From positions 1-57,308 of IMG/VR virus record IMGVR_UViG_3300044972_000184: a DNA stretch of 57,308 nt; one strand, 5' to 3'. The DNA is from a virus. This document shows, piece after piece, positions 34,212 to 42,635 of the stretch; positions within the stretch are counted from its first letter, which is position 1; every line of letters starts with the position of its first letter. The translations under genes and the position numbers were made by a program. Below the pieces are notes generated by a model. That model was not told the DNA's origin and searched no databases. It saw only the letters and a list, made by a program, of their open reading frames with translations.

Positions 34212-34976
34212 TCAATCGAAGGGCTGCATACGGGCGTACACAGTTCCACGTGCGTTCCCGATATTAGCGCGGGCACGCCTCTCGGTCACGTGATAAGTGT
34301 ACTGCCGCGCGTGATACGCAGCGAGTTCTCTGTCTTTCCACGCTTGGTTCGGCATAACCAGCAGGTCTTGCAGCGCCCCATGGAAGATGACGTCCTCAAG
34401 CTCGTCGAAGATGTACTCCGGCATACCGCCCGCGTTGCGCTTCGGCTTCAGCGCATAGATAAGTCTCAGCGTGTATGCCTTCTCGTCGTCCGGTGACGGC
34501 AGCACGACGAACTGATCGGGGCCAAGCTGAGTGATGACGCGCGGTTCGCTCGTTTTTTCCAGCGCCTCGTCCGTCAGCGTGAAGGTCGAGCCTGCGTTGA
34601 AGCTGCCCTCGTTGAACTCTTGGTTGTTGAACGTGCCGCCCTCGGTCCAAAGCTGGCTGTAGTCCTCACCGCTGTACAGGTCGGCCCATGCCGGGTAGCG
34701 CCGCAGCGCCTCCTCCAGCGTTACGCGGTCAAGCGGGTAGCCGTTCACCGCCGCATCGAAGACAGCGTGGACATCGGCGTTTGCCGGCTTGCGGTAGAAG
34801 TACTGATGGACCGCAGGCGTCAGGTCGTAGGTCGGCTGGGCGATGCGCCATGCCAGCGTCCGCTCACACACGCGGATAGCCGCGATGCGGATCGCAGACT
34901 CCATGAGCGGCTGCGGGCAACCCGGTACGTTCGGGTTGATGCGCGGGATGAGCGAGGCGAAAGTCCTGTCAGCCAT
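34212..34976 (-). CDS. Tail/adaptor-associated structural protein
   Basis: A 254-aa protein whose N-terminal 60 residues form helices of the type seen in phage adaptor-associated proteins (IRIAAIRVCERTLAWRIAQPTYDL), followed by a beta-rich body. It directly follows the head-tail adaptor gene (one-base overlap) and precedes the beta-helix tail protein. Probably a component of the tail hub. I cannot name a family with certainty. Confidence 0.7.
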   Translation of the reverse strand: MADRTFASLIPRINPNVPGCPQPLMESAIRIAAIRVCERTLAWRIAQPTYDLTPAVHQYFYRKPANADVHAVFDAAVNGYPLDRVTLEEALRRYPAWADLYSGEDYSQLWTEGGTFNNQEFNEGSFNAGSTFTLTDEALEKTSEPRVITQLGPDQFVVLPSPDDEKAYTLRLIYALKPKRNAGGMPEYIFDELEDVIFHGALQDLLVMPNQAWKDRELAAYHARQYTYHVTERRARANIGNARGTVYARMQPFD

Positions 34977-35620
34977 TAGACCACCTGCCTCGGATCAAGC
35001 CCGCCTGCGTCGGTATCAGTGATGGTGCGGGTCTGGAGACCGGCGACCAGCGTCTGGTTGAACGAGTCGAGGAACAGCTTGGCGCGGCCTGTGCTGACAT
35101 GCTCGTCGTCGATGGACTGCGACAGGAACACCGTACCGTCTACCAGTGATGGGAGGTAGGTGTCGCTCAGCAGGTCGATCTCTTGGTTGATCGTGTAGTC
35201 GTCGGGGGCGACTGCATACTCAGTGACCAGCGAGACGCCGTCTGCCGGCGCAGGATAGAGGAAGTAGCTCGTCGGGTTACGGACGTGCCGGACGTAGTTC
35301 ACTGGCTGCCCAGCGGGCGCTGAGCGCCAACCGGGATACGTCTGGTCGAGAGCGTTCTTGTCGACCTCAGTGATAACGTCTCCGCCCTCGACGTTGTACA
35401 CCTCGACAAGACGGGTGGCCTTGGACGGTAGCCGCTGCACAACCGTGTTCGGCGTCGTGGCTACCGTCTCGAAGACCGTGAACAGATCAGGCCGGACCAT
35501 AGCCATTCGCTTCAGTGCCTGATTGACAAACCCCAGCAGTACCGCGTCGGTGTAGCGATACGGAGTCCGGGTGTCCTGCACCAGTGGGCGAACTTGGGCT
35601 ATGATCTCAGCAGGTGTCAC
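34976..35620 (-). CDS. Head-tail adaptor / tail tubular protein A-like (DUF6682-like)
   Basis: A 214-aa protein. N-terminal helices (AEIIAQVRPLVQDT then VNQALKRMAMVRPDLF) lead into a beta domain with RLPSKATRLVEVYNV, ALDQTYPGWRSA and SYFLYPAPADG, the pattern I associate with the DUF6682 family of adaptor-like proteins. It would sit under the portal as the T7 gp11 equivalent. GTG start overlaps the upstream stop (GTGA). Confidence 0.75.
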   Translation of the reverse strand: MTPAEIIAQVRPLVQDTRTPYRYTDAVLLGFVNQALKRMAMVRPDLFTVFETVATTPNTVVQRLPSKATRLVEVYNVEGGDVITEVDKNALDQTYPGWRSAPAGQPVNYVRHVRNPTSYFLYPAPADGVSLVTEYAVAPDDYTINQEIDLLSDTYLPSLVDGTVFLSQSIDDEHVSTGRAKLFLDSFNQTLVAGLQTRTITDTDAGGLDPRQVV

Positions 35621-35883
35621 TCAGGAAAACCTCGACTGGCTTCGGCTGCCAACTCGGGATCGGTATACACTGGTTGTGGCTGAATGTCAGTAGCCAGATC
35701 GAGACCGGGCTTGGCGACCTTGCGGCGCTTGGCGATACGTGTTTCGACCTCATCGTCGATGAACCGCTCAGGGTACGCAACCTGCTCCGGCACCACTTCG
35801 CAATTCGGATTGCGGGCCAGCATCTCGTTGTAATCATAGATGAAGCCGTCGGCCTTCACCCGGATGTACATCTTCTCACTCAT
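35617..35883 (-). CDS. Hypothetical protein (88 aa)
   Basis: ATG 35883 is used rather than the GTG one codon earlier because it overlaps the preceding stop as TGATG. The protein begins with a short beta-type motif (KMYIRVKADGFIYDYNEML), followed by a basic and then acidic linker. The IRVKADGFIYDYNE pattern recalls small phage proteins encoded near head-tail genes. Function unknown. Confidence 0.68.
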   Translation of the reverse strand: MSEKMYIRVKADGFIYDYNEMLARNPNCEVVPEQVAYPERFIDDEVETRIAKRRKVAKPGLDLATDIQPQPVYTDPELAAEASRGFPE

Positions 35884-36044
35884 CACTTCTTCCTCGCCTT
35901 GCCTGCTTCGCTCAACGCGATAGCAATTGCCTGTTTGCGCGACTTGACGACGGGGGCTTTCTTCGGACCCTTCGGGTCGATCCCGCCATGGAGAGTGCCG
36001 CGCTTAAACTCCCCCATTACCTTGGCGACTTTGTCCTTCGGCAT
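35883..36044 (-). CDS. Small basic protein, DUF6496-like (53 aa)
   Basis: ATG 36044 to TGA 35883. The product runs VAKVMGEFKRGTLHGG, then VKSRKQAIAIALSEAGKA, a pattern I recognise from the small DUF6496-type phage proteins. It is very basic (many Lys/Arg). It is the last member, in transcription order, of a four-gene run of mini-proteins between the head-decoration and adaptor genes. Function unknown; virion DNA or head association is only a guess. Confidence 0.75.
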   Translation of the reverse strand: MPKDKVAKVMGEFKRGTLHGGIDPKGPKKAPVVKSRKQAIAIALSEAGKARKK

Positions 36045-36045
36045 G

Positions 36046-36276
36046 TCACTTCCTCTTACCCGATGGGGACACCGGCCACGATTTGCGGTCGGGGCTGGTC
36101 TTCTTGCCGGCCATCGCGCGCTTCTCGCTGGCGGTCATCTTAGCTGCGGCAGCGGCAGGTCGGCAAGCCGGGTACGCACGAGACGACTTCTCGGACCCGG
36201 ATCGACCGCAGTCCTTGCCGGTCTTCACGTCGACCCACTTCTCACCGAACCACTTACCAAGGCCGCCCTTGCTCAT
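36046..36276 (-). CDS. Small basic cysteine-containing protein (76 aa)
   Basis: Start set at ATG 36276, overlapping the previous stop; the longer frame to 36342 is out of register with any ribosome site. The N-terminus GKWFGEKWVDVKTGKDCGR, followed by YPACRPAAAAA, is a recurrent sequence in small proteins of marine phages. Two cysteines and a high Lys content suggest metal or nucleic-acid binding. No function known. Confidence 0.7.
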   Translation of the reverse strand: MSKGGLGKWFGEKWVDVKTGKDCGRSGSEKSSRAYPACRPAAAAAKMTASEKRAMAGKKTSPDRKSWPVSPSGKRK

Positions 36277-36443
36277 TTCTTCACCCGGTTGTCCGGGCCT
36301 TTCCACCCGCCGCCGCGCTTCTTGTACTCCTTCGACGCCCACGCATTGGCATAGGCGCTGGGGTACACATCGAACTTCGACTTGGCCTCAGACTTGACCT
36401 TGGACCAGAGCGAAGGGTTGGTGGGTTTGGGACTGTCGGCCAT
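36273..36443 (-). CDS. Small basic protein, DUF5872-like (56 aa)
   Basis: ATG 36443 overlaps the preceding stop (TAATG), which fixes the start. The sequence NPSLWSKVKSEAKSKF then YPSAYANAW and KEYKKRGGG is the core I associate with DUF5872. About one third of residues are basic. Part of the mini-protein cluster. Function unknown. Confidence 0.75.
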   Translation of the reverse strand: MADSPKPTNPSLWSKVKSEAKSKFDVYPSAYANAWASKEYKKRGGGWKGPDNRVKK

Positions 36444-36703
36444 TAGCACTTCCACGCTTTCAGGGACAACGCCTTGCGTGTCGGCCTGCCCTTCTCATCC
36501 TTCATCGGACCGGGCATCCCAGACATCCGGGCGCAAAAACTTTTGCGCCGCGCCGCATCTTTCTCATTTGTCGGGTTAGGGGCAGGCGGCTTGAGACCCG
36601 GCTTGCCGGGGTTCGCCTTGTTGTAGGACGCACGACCCTTGGCGTTCAGGCCGCCCTCTGGGTCCTTCCCTTCCTTGCGGGTCCATGCGGGGGACTTGGC
36701 CAT
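36443..36703 (-). CDS. Small basic protein, DUF6321-like (86 aa)
   Basis: An 86-aa basic protein with SPAWTRKEGKDPEGGLNAKG at the N-terminus, then LKPPAPNP, RRKSFCARMSGMPGPMKD and KGRPTRKALSLKAWKC, a pattern I associate with the DUF6321 family of phage proteins. Two cysteines. It overlaps the structural gene upstream by one base and begins the mini-protein cluster. Function unknown; conservation across many environmental phages suggests a virion or packaging role. Confidence 0.75.
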   Translation of the reverse strand: MAKSPAWTRKEGKDPEGGLNAKGRASYNKANPGKPGLKPPAPNPTNEKDAARRKSFCARMSGMPGPMKDEKGRPTRKALSLKAWKC

Positions 36704-37596
36704 TACGATACCGCCCCTTTCAGGATAGTGAACTGAATCACCGGGCTATCCGTCCCCGTCGCGGGGATAGTCGCGTTGTCGATATTCCCCACCGAGATGA
36801 CGCATGATCCCGCTGCCGTCGAGACGACATGGACCTGATAGTATTTCCGCGTGGCAGCCGCGCAGCCGGACTTAATCCCGAGGATAAGGACGTCGTTTGC
36901 CCCAATCGCGCTGTTCGTCAGCGTGAACTCATCAGCATCATGGCCGCTGACCGTTCCCGCGAACAGAGTGATCTCACCGGTGATCTTGTTGAGTGTCACT
37001 CCGGTCGTCCGACTTGTCGCTTGAACGACAGAGCCGCCCGTACCAGCGGAGTACCCGATTGAAGTCGTAGCCTCGACGGTCGTACCCTTCACCGAGGCCG
37101 GCGTTGTCGCGCCAACGGTGGTACCGTCGATTGCACCTGCGTCGATGTCCACCTTGGTGATGTTCACCTCACCCGTGCCCTTGGGTGTGATGTTGATGTC
37201 GATGTTCGTGTCGGTGCCGTCCGCAGCAAGCGTGTTGCCGTTAAGGTTGCACCCTGCCGCAGCAGCACTTGTCGCAAACGTGACGGATTCGACCAGCGTC
37301 ACACCTGTGAAGGAGCCGCTGAAGGTCACACCGGAGATCGCTCCGCCCGTGATGGCGACGTTGTTGGCTGCTTGCGTGGCGATGGTGCCGAGTCCGAGCG
37401 CAGTACGCGCTTGAGACTGATTGAGGAAGGTGATCTGGGAGAACGCGCCCGACATGGACTGCGTACCCAGCCTCAGCGTGGTCGCAACCCCAGTGCCGCT
37501 GTAGACCGTCTTCTCAGTTGCGGTCGGCCCGTCGCTGACATGCAGCAACTGGTCGAACGTCTCGTTGATCTTGGTCCCAGTCAGGTTCGTCGGCAT
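36703..37596 (-). CDS. Head-fibre/decoration-like structural protein (297 aa)
   Basis: A 297-aa Ser/Thr/Gly/Ala-rich beta protein. The N-terminus (KINETFDQLLHVSDGPTATEKTVYSGTG) is of the kind seen in phage head-fibre or decoration proteins. The middle holds short repeated beta turns (NVAITGGAISGVTFSG..., TKVDIDAGAIDGTTVGATT) like a trimeric beta-roll. It lies downstream of the 161-aa structural gene, separated from it by a hairpin. Exact place in the virion unknown. Confidence 0.7.
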   Translation of the reverse strand: MPTNLTGTKINETFDQLLHVSDGPTATEKTVYSGTGVATTLRLGTQSMSGAFSQITFLNQSQARTALGLGTIATQAANNVAITGGAISGVTFSGSFTGVTLVESVTFATSAAAAGCNLNGNTLAADGTDTNIDINITPKGTGEVNITKVDIDAGAIDGTTVGATTPASVKGTTVEATTSIGYSAGTGGSVVQATSRTTGVTLNKITGEITLFAGTVSGHDADEFTLTNSAIGANDVLILGIKSGCAAATRKYYQVHVVSTAAGSCVISVGNIDNATIPATGTDSPVIQFTILKGAVS

Positions 37597-37607
37597 ATCT
37601 CACCCTT

Positions 37608-37634
37608 ATCAGAAACGGGGGGCCGAAGCCCCCC
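37608..37634 (-). terminator. Stem-loop terminator/attenuator, minus strand
   Basis: GGGGGGC (37617-37623) pairs with GCCCCCC (37628-37634) around CGAA, which on the transcribed minus strand is a 7-bp GC stem with a UUCG loop followed by GTTTCTGAT. The T-run is weak, so partial read-through into the next structural gene is likely. Confidence 0.65.
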
Positions 37635-37640
37635 ATCCCC

Positions 37641-38126
37641 TTAGTTGCAGTCAGCCACGATGGCCCACACGCGCATCACCGCCACGTCGGCAGCGTTCAC
37701 GGTGGTCACGTCGATGGTGTCAGCAGCACCGTAGTACTTGCCGAAGCCGAACGCCGGCGACAGCGTGTTCGGAGCGCCTTCAACCAGCGTCACCGTCGAG
37801 GACGAGTAGCCGGCCACGGTGTTAGCGTTCACGCCATCGAGGAAGCCGTCCGGGTCAGCGCCGTCACCGACGTCGATGGTCAGCGTGCCGCCTTCCGCCT
37901 TGGTCACGTCGACGCCGACATTCAGGACCTGCGACTTCGCCGGGATACGCAGGACTTCCAGCACGTCGCCGCTGGTCAGGGCGGTGGCACCGGCAGCCAG
38001 ACGGGCGGCAGTGATGGCGGCGAAGTCGAGGGTGACTTCGAGCACAGTGACCTTGTGCAGACCGTTGTCAACGTAGGCAGCAGCAGTGCCCTTATTGAAG
38101 CCGAGGGAGTCAGTATAGGTAGCCAT
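37641..38126 (-). CDS. Probable capsid decoration protein (161 aa)
   Basis: A 161-aa Ala/Gly/Thr-rich protein with strands such as KVTVLEVTLDF and DVLEVLRIPAKSQVLNVGVDV, then TLTIDVGDG. The order just after the major capsid protein, and between two strong hairpins that would give it its own transcript level, suggests a high-copy head protein. Family not named with certainty. Confidence 0.7.
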   Translation of the reverse strand: MATYTDSLGFNKGTAAAYVDNGLHKVTVLEVTLDFAAITAARLAAGATALTSGDVLEVLRIPAKSQVLNVGVDVTKAEGGTLTIDVGDGADPDGFLDGVNANTVAGYSSSTVTLVEGAPNTLSPAFGFGKYYGAADTIDVTTVNAADVAVMRVWAIVADCN

Positions 38127-38141
38127 GATGAGAACCTTTCA

Positions 38142-38173
38142 GAAAGAAGTATGAGGGGGCCGAAGCCCCCTCA
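38142..38173 (-). terminator. Stem-loop terminator after the 161-aa decoration gene's upstream neighbour (capsid gene), minus strand
   Basis: TGAGGGGGC (38152-38160) pairs with GCCCCCTCA (38165-38173) around CGAA. The transcribed strand therefore reads a 9-bp stem with a UUCG loop, followed by TACTTCTTTC. It lies four bases downstream of the major capsid stop. The stem is strong but the U-tract is poor, so it may attenuate transcription or protect the capsid mRNA 3' end. Confidence 0.7.
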
Positions 38174-38176
38174 CGA

Positions 38177-39106
38177 TCAGGCGAGGGTGACGATGCCCTG
38201 AGCCAGAGCTTCCGGCTTCACGACCTGATAGCCGTACACCTGAAGACCACGGATGATGTCACCGAACGTGGTGGTCGACCGCAGGGTCTCCATGTTCGTC
38301 ATCTGCGAGGCGAAGGTGAAGCCCATCTTGTGGCCAGCGATGATGCTGTACTTGCCACCGGCCTGAACCTGAAGGTTGTGGCTCATGTAGATGGTGAAGC
38401 GGTCGATCATGCCCAGACGACCGTTACGCAGGATCGACTGCGTGTCGCCGGCCAGCGAGGCATCCTTCAGTTCCGACTTCTTGATGAGACCAGCCATCTT
38501 GGCCGGGATCACGAGGAAGCGGTCCGACTCCGGGCAGTTCGCTTCGTCAAGCACAGTGCCCATGTCGACGATCAGGTCGGTCACGTTCACGGTTGACGAG
38601 GCACCATCCTTCGACACCGGCACCGGCGAAGCGGTGGTGCCGAGGTTGAAGTTGCCCGAGATGCGACCGGCAGCAGCGCCCTTGTTCAGAGCCGAGATGC
38701 CCGGCAGGATGTCGGTCAAGACGCGCTGGTCGATCTTGATCTTCATCTTCTCCGAGGCGTCCTTCGACCACAGGTCCATCATGTTGATGTCGGCCTGCAC
38801 CTTGTCCACATCGTCTTCGACGCAAGCGAAGTACTCGCCCTTGTCGATCAGAAGCTGGAGCTTCGGCTTGTCGGGGTTCTCGACGGTCAGGGTCTGACCC
38901 TTCACGTACTCACGCAGCGTGATTTCCGGCGAGGTGCGGATGTTGACGGTGTCGCCGTACTGGCGGATTTCACCCTCGTAGTCGGTGTTCGAGATCGCCG
39001 CCAGCACAGTGGCGTCGTAGAAGTTCTCGATCAGCTTGCCCGACCAGATTTCCGGGATGAAGTTGCCCGAATAGTTCGGACGACCGGGAGCGTTGGGATA
39101 CGACAT
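38177..39106 (-). CDS. Major capsid protein (HK97 fold)
   Basis: A 309-aa protein. Typical features: N-terminal arm, IPEIWSGKLIENFYDATVLAAI, then YGDTVNIRT (E-loop entry), DKGEYFACVEDDVDKVQ, and VDMGTVLDEANCPESDRFLVIPAKM, which matches the P-domain helix and strand of podovirus capsid proteins, ending with TTTFGDIIRGLQVYGYQVVKPEAL. It directly follows the scaffold gene and precedes decoration genes. The best-supported structural call in this arm. Confidence 0.92.
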   Translation of the reverse strand: MSYPNAPGRPNYSGNFIPEIWSGKLIENFYDATVLAAISNTDYEGEIRQYGDTVNIRTSPEITLREYVKGQTLTVENPDKPKLQLLIDKGEYFACVEDDVDKVQADINMMDLWSKDASEKMKIKIDQRVLTDILPGISALNKGAAAGRISGNFNLGTTASPVPVSKDGASSTVNVTDLIVDMGTVLDEANCPESDRFLVIPAKMAGLIKKSELKDASLAGDTQSILRNGRLGMIDRFTIYMSHNLQVQAGGKYSIIAGHKMGFTFASQMTNMETLRSTTTFGDIIRGLQVYGYQVVKPEALAQGIVTLA

Positions 39107-39121
39107 GTTCTGAGTCCTTTA

Positions 39122-40171
39122 TCAAGTGTTCACAGCAATGCGACCTTCCCGTTGAGCCGAGAAGATATCGCGTTCAATGCGCGCACGCTCCGTCTCGCGT
39201 CCCTTGTACTTACCCGTCCGAACGTCATCATAGAACTTCTTGATGTCCGTCGGTGAGTAGTTCTTAGACTGATTCCCCTGAGGGGCCGACACACTGCGTG
39301 AACGACCCGGAGTAACCTGCCTTTCAAGTTCCGACTGCGCCGGTGGCGTAGGCGTGTTCTGAGCAACAGCGGCTTGTCCAGAAGACTCAAGCCAAGTTCG
39401 GAAAAACGCGCTGACGCGGTATGCGTCGAGCGATTGCTGGGCGGCTTCGAGGAACGCCTGACGTGTGTTGCCGGTCATCGGATCGAGTTCCAGAAGCCAG
39501 TTCTGGAATCCGTCGTTGTTGTTGACCTCCTGCCAGTTCGGGACATACGTGCCCAAGTCAGACCAGAACTGCTGTTCCGCCGACACCTGCTGGCGCTGGG
39601 AGACCGCAGTGACCTGCGGCACGACCGTAGCCTGCATTTGTTGGAGGGCGTTCTCAAGCTGCCCAATGCGGGCCATCACCGGGCCGAGCACATCTTGGCT
39701 CACCCGACGCATGACGTCGATTGAATCCCCGTACTCCTCGACATCCTTGTCCGTCACGAGACGCTGGCTCTGGGCCTGCGGCTGTGGTGCGGAGTCGGCT
39801 GCCTGCTGAGGGACAGGAGACTGCTTTGAGATCGTGGCCAGCAATTCTTCCAACTGCGACACGCGGTTTTCCAGAACAGACTTCTGGCGAACAGTAGCGT
39901 TGTACGTTCCTTGGAGAGACCGCCACCTCTGAGCGAAAGTCTCAGAGTTCTCGTTATCCGAGTTTGACGCACCGGTGGTTTGCTCGAACACCGGCGGTTG
40001 AGTAGCACCTTCATCACCAAACGAGTCGGTCTGCTGCGGCTCTGCGGTATCGTTGGCAGGCGGAGTCGCTTCGGTCGGGACGGTTCCCGCCGGCTGCTGG
40101 CCCGCGTTCGACTGGTCGTAGAACGCCTTAACCTCTGCTGTTTGTTTACGGATTTGCTCTGGAAGTGCCAT
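39122..40171 (-). CDS. Scaffolding protein
   Basis: A 349-aa acidic, Gln/Ala/Pro-rich, helical protein with a predicted coiled coil (TFAQRWRSLQGTYNATVRQK then LENRVSQLEELLATI) and a basic C-terminal helix (KFYDDVRTGKYKGRETERARIERD), the part that usually contacts the capsid protein. Position between portal and major capsid gene is the normal one for a scaffold. Confidence 0.85.
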   Translation of the reverse strand: MALPEQIRKQTAEVKAFYDQSNAGQQPAGTVPTEATPPANDTAEPQQTDSFGDEGATQPPVFEQTTGASNSDNENSETFAQRWRSLQGTYNATVRQKSVLENRVSQLEELLATISKQSPVPQQAADSAPQPQAQSQRLVTDKDVEEYGDSIDVMRRVSQDVLGPVMARIGQLENALQQMQATVVPQVTAVSQRQQVSAEQQFWSDLGTYVPNWQEVNNNDGFQNWLLELDPMTGNTRQAFLEAAQQSLDAYRVSAFFRTWLESSGQAAVAQNTPTPPAQSELERQVTPGRSRSVSAPQGNQSKNYSPTDIKKFYDDVRTGKYKGRETERARIERDIFSAQREGRIAVNT

Positions 40172-40204
40172 TGATTTGCTCCGATCTGTGAGCTTGATTG
40201 TCGG

Positions 40205-40420
40205 CTAGGACTTAGCCGCTAAGTTCGGGGCGTCTCGGAGAAACTCATAGAGTTCCTCCAACACTTGGCACCTGCCCTGATAGATGCCAGTGTGTTCAAC
40301 CGCACGCGGTAGCCGCTCCAGTTCAGCCATACGCCAGTCCGCCAGCCAAGCCATCAGGTCTTGGTACTGACGGCTGACATCAGCCGCTTGACGCACTACC
40401 AGCGGGTCGGGTCGCTTCAC
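40205..40420 (-). CDS. Hypothetical small helical protein (71 aa)
   Basis: A 71-aa helical protein with several Trp, Arg and Glu residues (MAWLADWRMAELERLP). It overlaps the portal stop by 4 bases and precedes the scaffold. Small genes at this place exist in many podoviruses and may assist portal or scaffold assembly. No family recognised. Confidence 0.68.
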   Translation of the reverse strand: MKRPDPLVVRQAADVSRQYQDLMAWLADWRMAELERLPRAVEHTGIYQGRCQVLEELYEFLRDAPNLAAKS

Positions 40421-42474
40421 GCTGCCCTCCCGCTTTGGCGGTTACTGACCGTGTTCCCTTCCATCCCACCCTTGGGAGAACCTGCGCTATCCAGAGCCTG
40501 CGGGGCCTGCGGTTGCTGGGCCTGTTGGGCAGCCTGAAGGACTGCCTGCTGGTTCTGAAGGAACGCTTCCTTCTCCCGAGATGGGACGACTTCGTCCACG
40601 GGCATTTGCAACCCTTTAGCCACTTCGCGCAGCAGCGCGGCACGGCCATCCTTACCAATAATCTCGATGTCGAAAGGATTGGCGGTTGCGTTGAGGAACT
40701 CGATACGGCGCACGTTGACGGTCTCCTTGACCGCCAGATTGACCGTGCCCTTGGGAACCACGGACACGTCACCCTTGATGGCTTCATCAGGGTCGTAGCG
40801 CATGTTGTAGACAAACTGCCGATGGACAATCGGCTCGATCACATCGCTGTCGATGTGCATCACTACCTGCCGGATGCCCTTACCCGCCGCGCCCATCAGC
40901 ATGGACAGGCCCGACGAGGTGCGCCCCGCCCCCTGCACGTTGAGGTCGCCATAGACGTAGGCTGGGATACCGGAGTGATCGTCGGCCAGTCGGCTGAACT
41001 TCTCGTACACACCCATCAACTCGGTCGCGCGGCTGTCCGGCTGCGTGAACCGGATCGCCGGTGCCGAGGAACCAGCGGGGTCGTTGACCGTCTGCCAGAT
41101 TTTCCACGGGCTGAGTTGGGTGATGTCTTCGTTCGGCGGGATGCGGTCGAGGTTGATCTCAACCTGCGGACCCGACGCGATACCCATGTTGTTGACCAGC
41201 GCACGGGCTGCTGCGTTGCAGACGCCTTGCAGGTCCTCGATGATCTCAGGGATGCCCTTGCCCCAGAAGGCACCGGGGCACTTGATGAAGCTGGTTTTGG
41301 CGTAGGGCTTCTCGCCCAGCGGGTCGTAGTTCAGCACCGCCTTGATGGTGTAGTTGCCCACGATCCAGACGTTGGCGTCGTACTCGCGCGCCGTATCAGG
41401 GACATCCTCCTCGGACATACCCCAGTCGCGCAGCATCTTGCCGCTGACCTTGCCCCAGAACTCCAGTGCGTCGAACTCGGTGGTCGGACGCATGTAGGCG
41501 TAGAACTTGCGCTCCTCCTCGTCCTTCTGGAGTTCCACGTCTTCGGACACCCATGACTGTCCGTTGCCGACTTCCAACACCTTGCGGATCGCGTCGTCGT
41601 CATAGCCCGGCACACCGATCAGGTCAGCCAGTTCCATGCGCGACAGGCGATGATGCTCGAAAAGATATCCCTCGTTGATGTTGCTGATCCCCGGCTCGGG
41701 GTAGAGTCGGAACGGATCAACACGCTCATACTCAGGGGCAATGCGCTCGATGGGTTTGACGGTCGTCTTGCCGTCGGGGCCACGATCCCAGCCCAGCGCC
41801 CGCTGACGCCGCACGATGGGACCTTTGACGATTGCCGCTGGGAACGTCACCAGATCGGTGATGAAGTCGTTGAACGCAGTGAGCCAGCCGCCTTGGGCGA
41901 ACTGGTCCTCGATCCGGGTCTTCATCTTGTCAGCCCGGTTCTGCGCCTGCTGGAGCAGCATGAAGCGATACTCTTGGCTGACCAGTTCCTTGAGTTCCAG
42001 CATCTGCACCGGGTCCGGTGCCTGCCCAGACGCCTCGACGATGCCGAGCACCTTCTGTGCGAACGCACCCTGTATCTCCTGCGACTGTCCCGGAGACATG
42101 TCGGGGATGGGTGTGGCTTCCAAGTCCCACGGCGGACCGCCGGTTTCGAGCAGAATGTCACGCAACCAGCTTTCTGCTGCCCGACACTTCACCTCGGTAA
42201 TCATCATGTAGACTGTCGAGCCGCCTTGCGCCCTGATCTGGGTCAGCTTGTCGGCCTCGTACTCACCGTTGCGCTGGCGCATGGCGCGCAGCATGATGTT
42301 CTCGATGGGCTTCTTGGCCATGCGCGCCGCGTCCCAGCACGCACGAAGATGTGCAGTCAGGCCGAGAATGAGCGGTTGGTTCTGCCGTTCTTGCAGAGCG
42401 CGCTCAGTCGCCTCTCGCTCTTGTCGAACGAGTTCGTCGTTCCCGACGACGCGGAGAAAAGTTAGACCTGCCAT
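40417..42474 (-). CDS. Portal (head-tail connector) protein
   Basis: A 685-aa protein of podovirus portal type. It shows an N-terminal helical region, then RADKMKTRIEDQFAQGGW and ERVDPFRLYPEPGISN, GCPGAFWGKG-like and GVCNAAARALVNNMGIASGPQ segments, and SGIPAYVYGDLNVQGAGRTSSGLSMLM, which is the conserved crown/stem area of this family. The C-terminus is Gln-rich. It forms the DNA entry ring. A terminator lies just upstream, so the gene may have its own promoter, which I could not identify. Confidence 0.92.
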   Translation of the reverse strand: MAGLTFLRVVGNDELVRQEREATERALQERQNQPLILGLTAHLRACWDAARMAKKPIENIMLRAMRQRNGEYEADKLTQIRAQGGSTVYMMITEVKCRAAESWLRDILLETGGPPWDLEATPIPDMSPGQSQEIQGAFAQKVLGIVEASGQAPDPVQMLELKELVSQEYRFMLLQQAQNRADKMKTRIEDQFAQGGWLTAFNDFITDLVTFPAAIVKGPIVRRQRALGWDRGPDGKTTVKPIERIAPEYERVDPFRLYPEPGISNINEGYLFEHHRLSRMELADLIGVPGYDDDAIRKVLEVGNGQSWVSEDVELQKDEEERKFYAYMRPTTEFDALEFWGKVSGKMLRDWGMSEEDVPDTAREYDANVWIVGNYTIKAVLNYDPLGEKPYAKTSFIKCPGAFWGKGIPEIIEDLQGVCNAAARALVNNMGIASGPQVEINLDRIPPNEDITQLSPWKIWQTVNDPAGSSAPAIRFTQPDSRATELMGVYEKFSRLADDHSGIPAYVYGDLNVQGAGRTSSGLSMLMGAAGKGIRQVVMHIDSDVIEPIVHRQFVYNMRYDPDEAIKGDVSVVPKGTVNLAVKETVNVRRIEFLNATANPFDIEIIGKDGRAALLREVAKGLQMPVDEVVPSREKEAFLQNQQAVLQAAQQAQQPQAPQALDSAGSPKGGMEGNTVSNRQSGRAA

Positions 42475-42516
42475 GTCGGCTCGTAGCTTAACACGTAGAA
42501 AGTTACTCTACAACAG

Positions 42517-42554
42517 ACATAAGAAACCCCCCGGTGGGGAGGGCCACCGGGGGG
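42517..42554 (-). terminator. Strong stem-loop terminator, minus strand
   Basis: CCCCCCGGTGG (42527-42537) pairs perfectly with CCACCGGGGGG (42544-42554) across a 6-base loop. Read on the minus strand, the 11-bp GC stem is followed by TTTCTTATGTCTG. It lies about 80 bases downstream of the 74-aa gene stop and about 40 bases upstream of the portal start, so it divides the terminase unit from the portal unit. Confidence 0.8.
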
Positions 42555-42635
42555 AGGGGAAGGAGCACACCAATGCGACCGAGGAGGAGCGGTCACTAAA
42601 TGTAGTATCATGGCACGTTATGGGACACAAGAGTC

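Noticed and set aside
32874-34496. A 540-codon plus-strand open frame opposite the beta-helix tail gene
   Set aside because: Same mirror effect; it spans two clear minus-strand genes and the protein shows no fold or motif.
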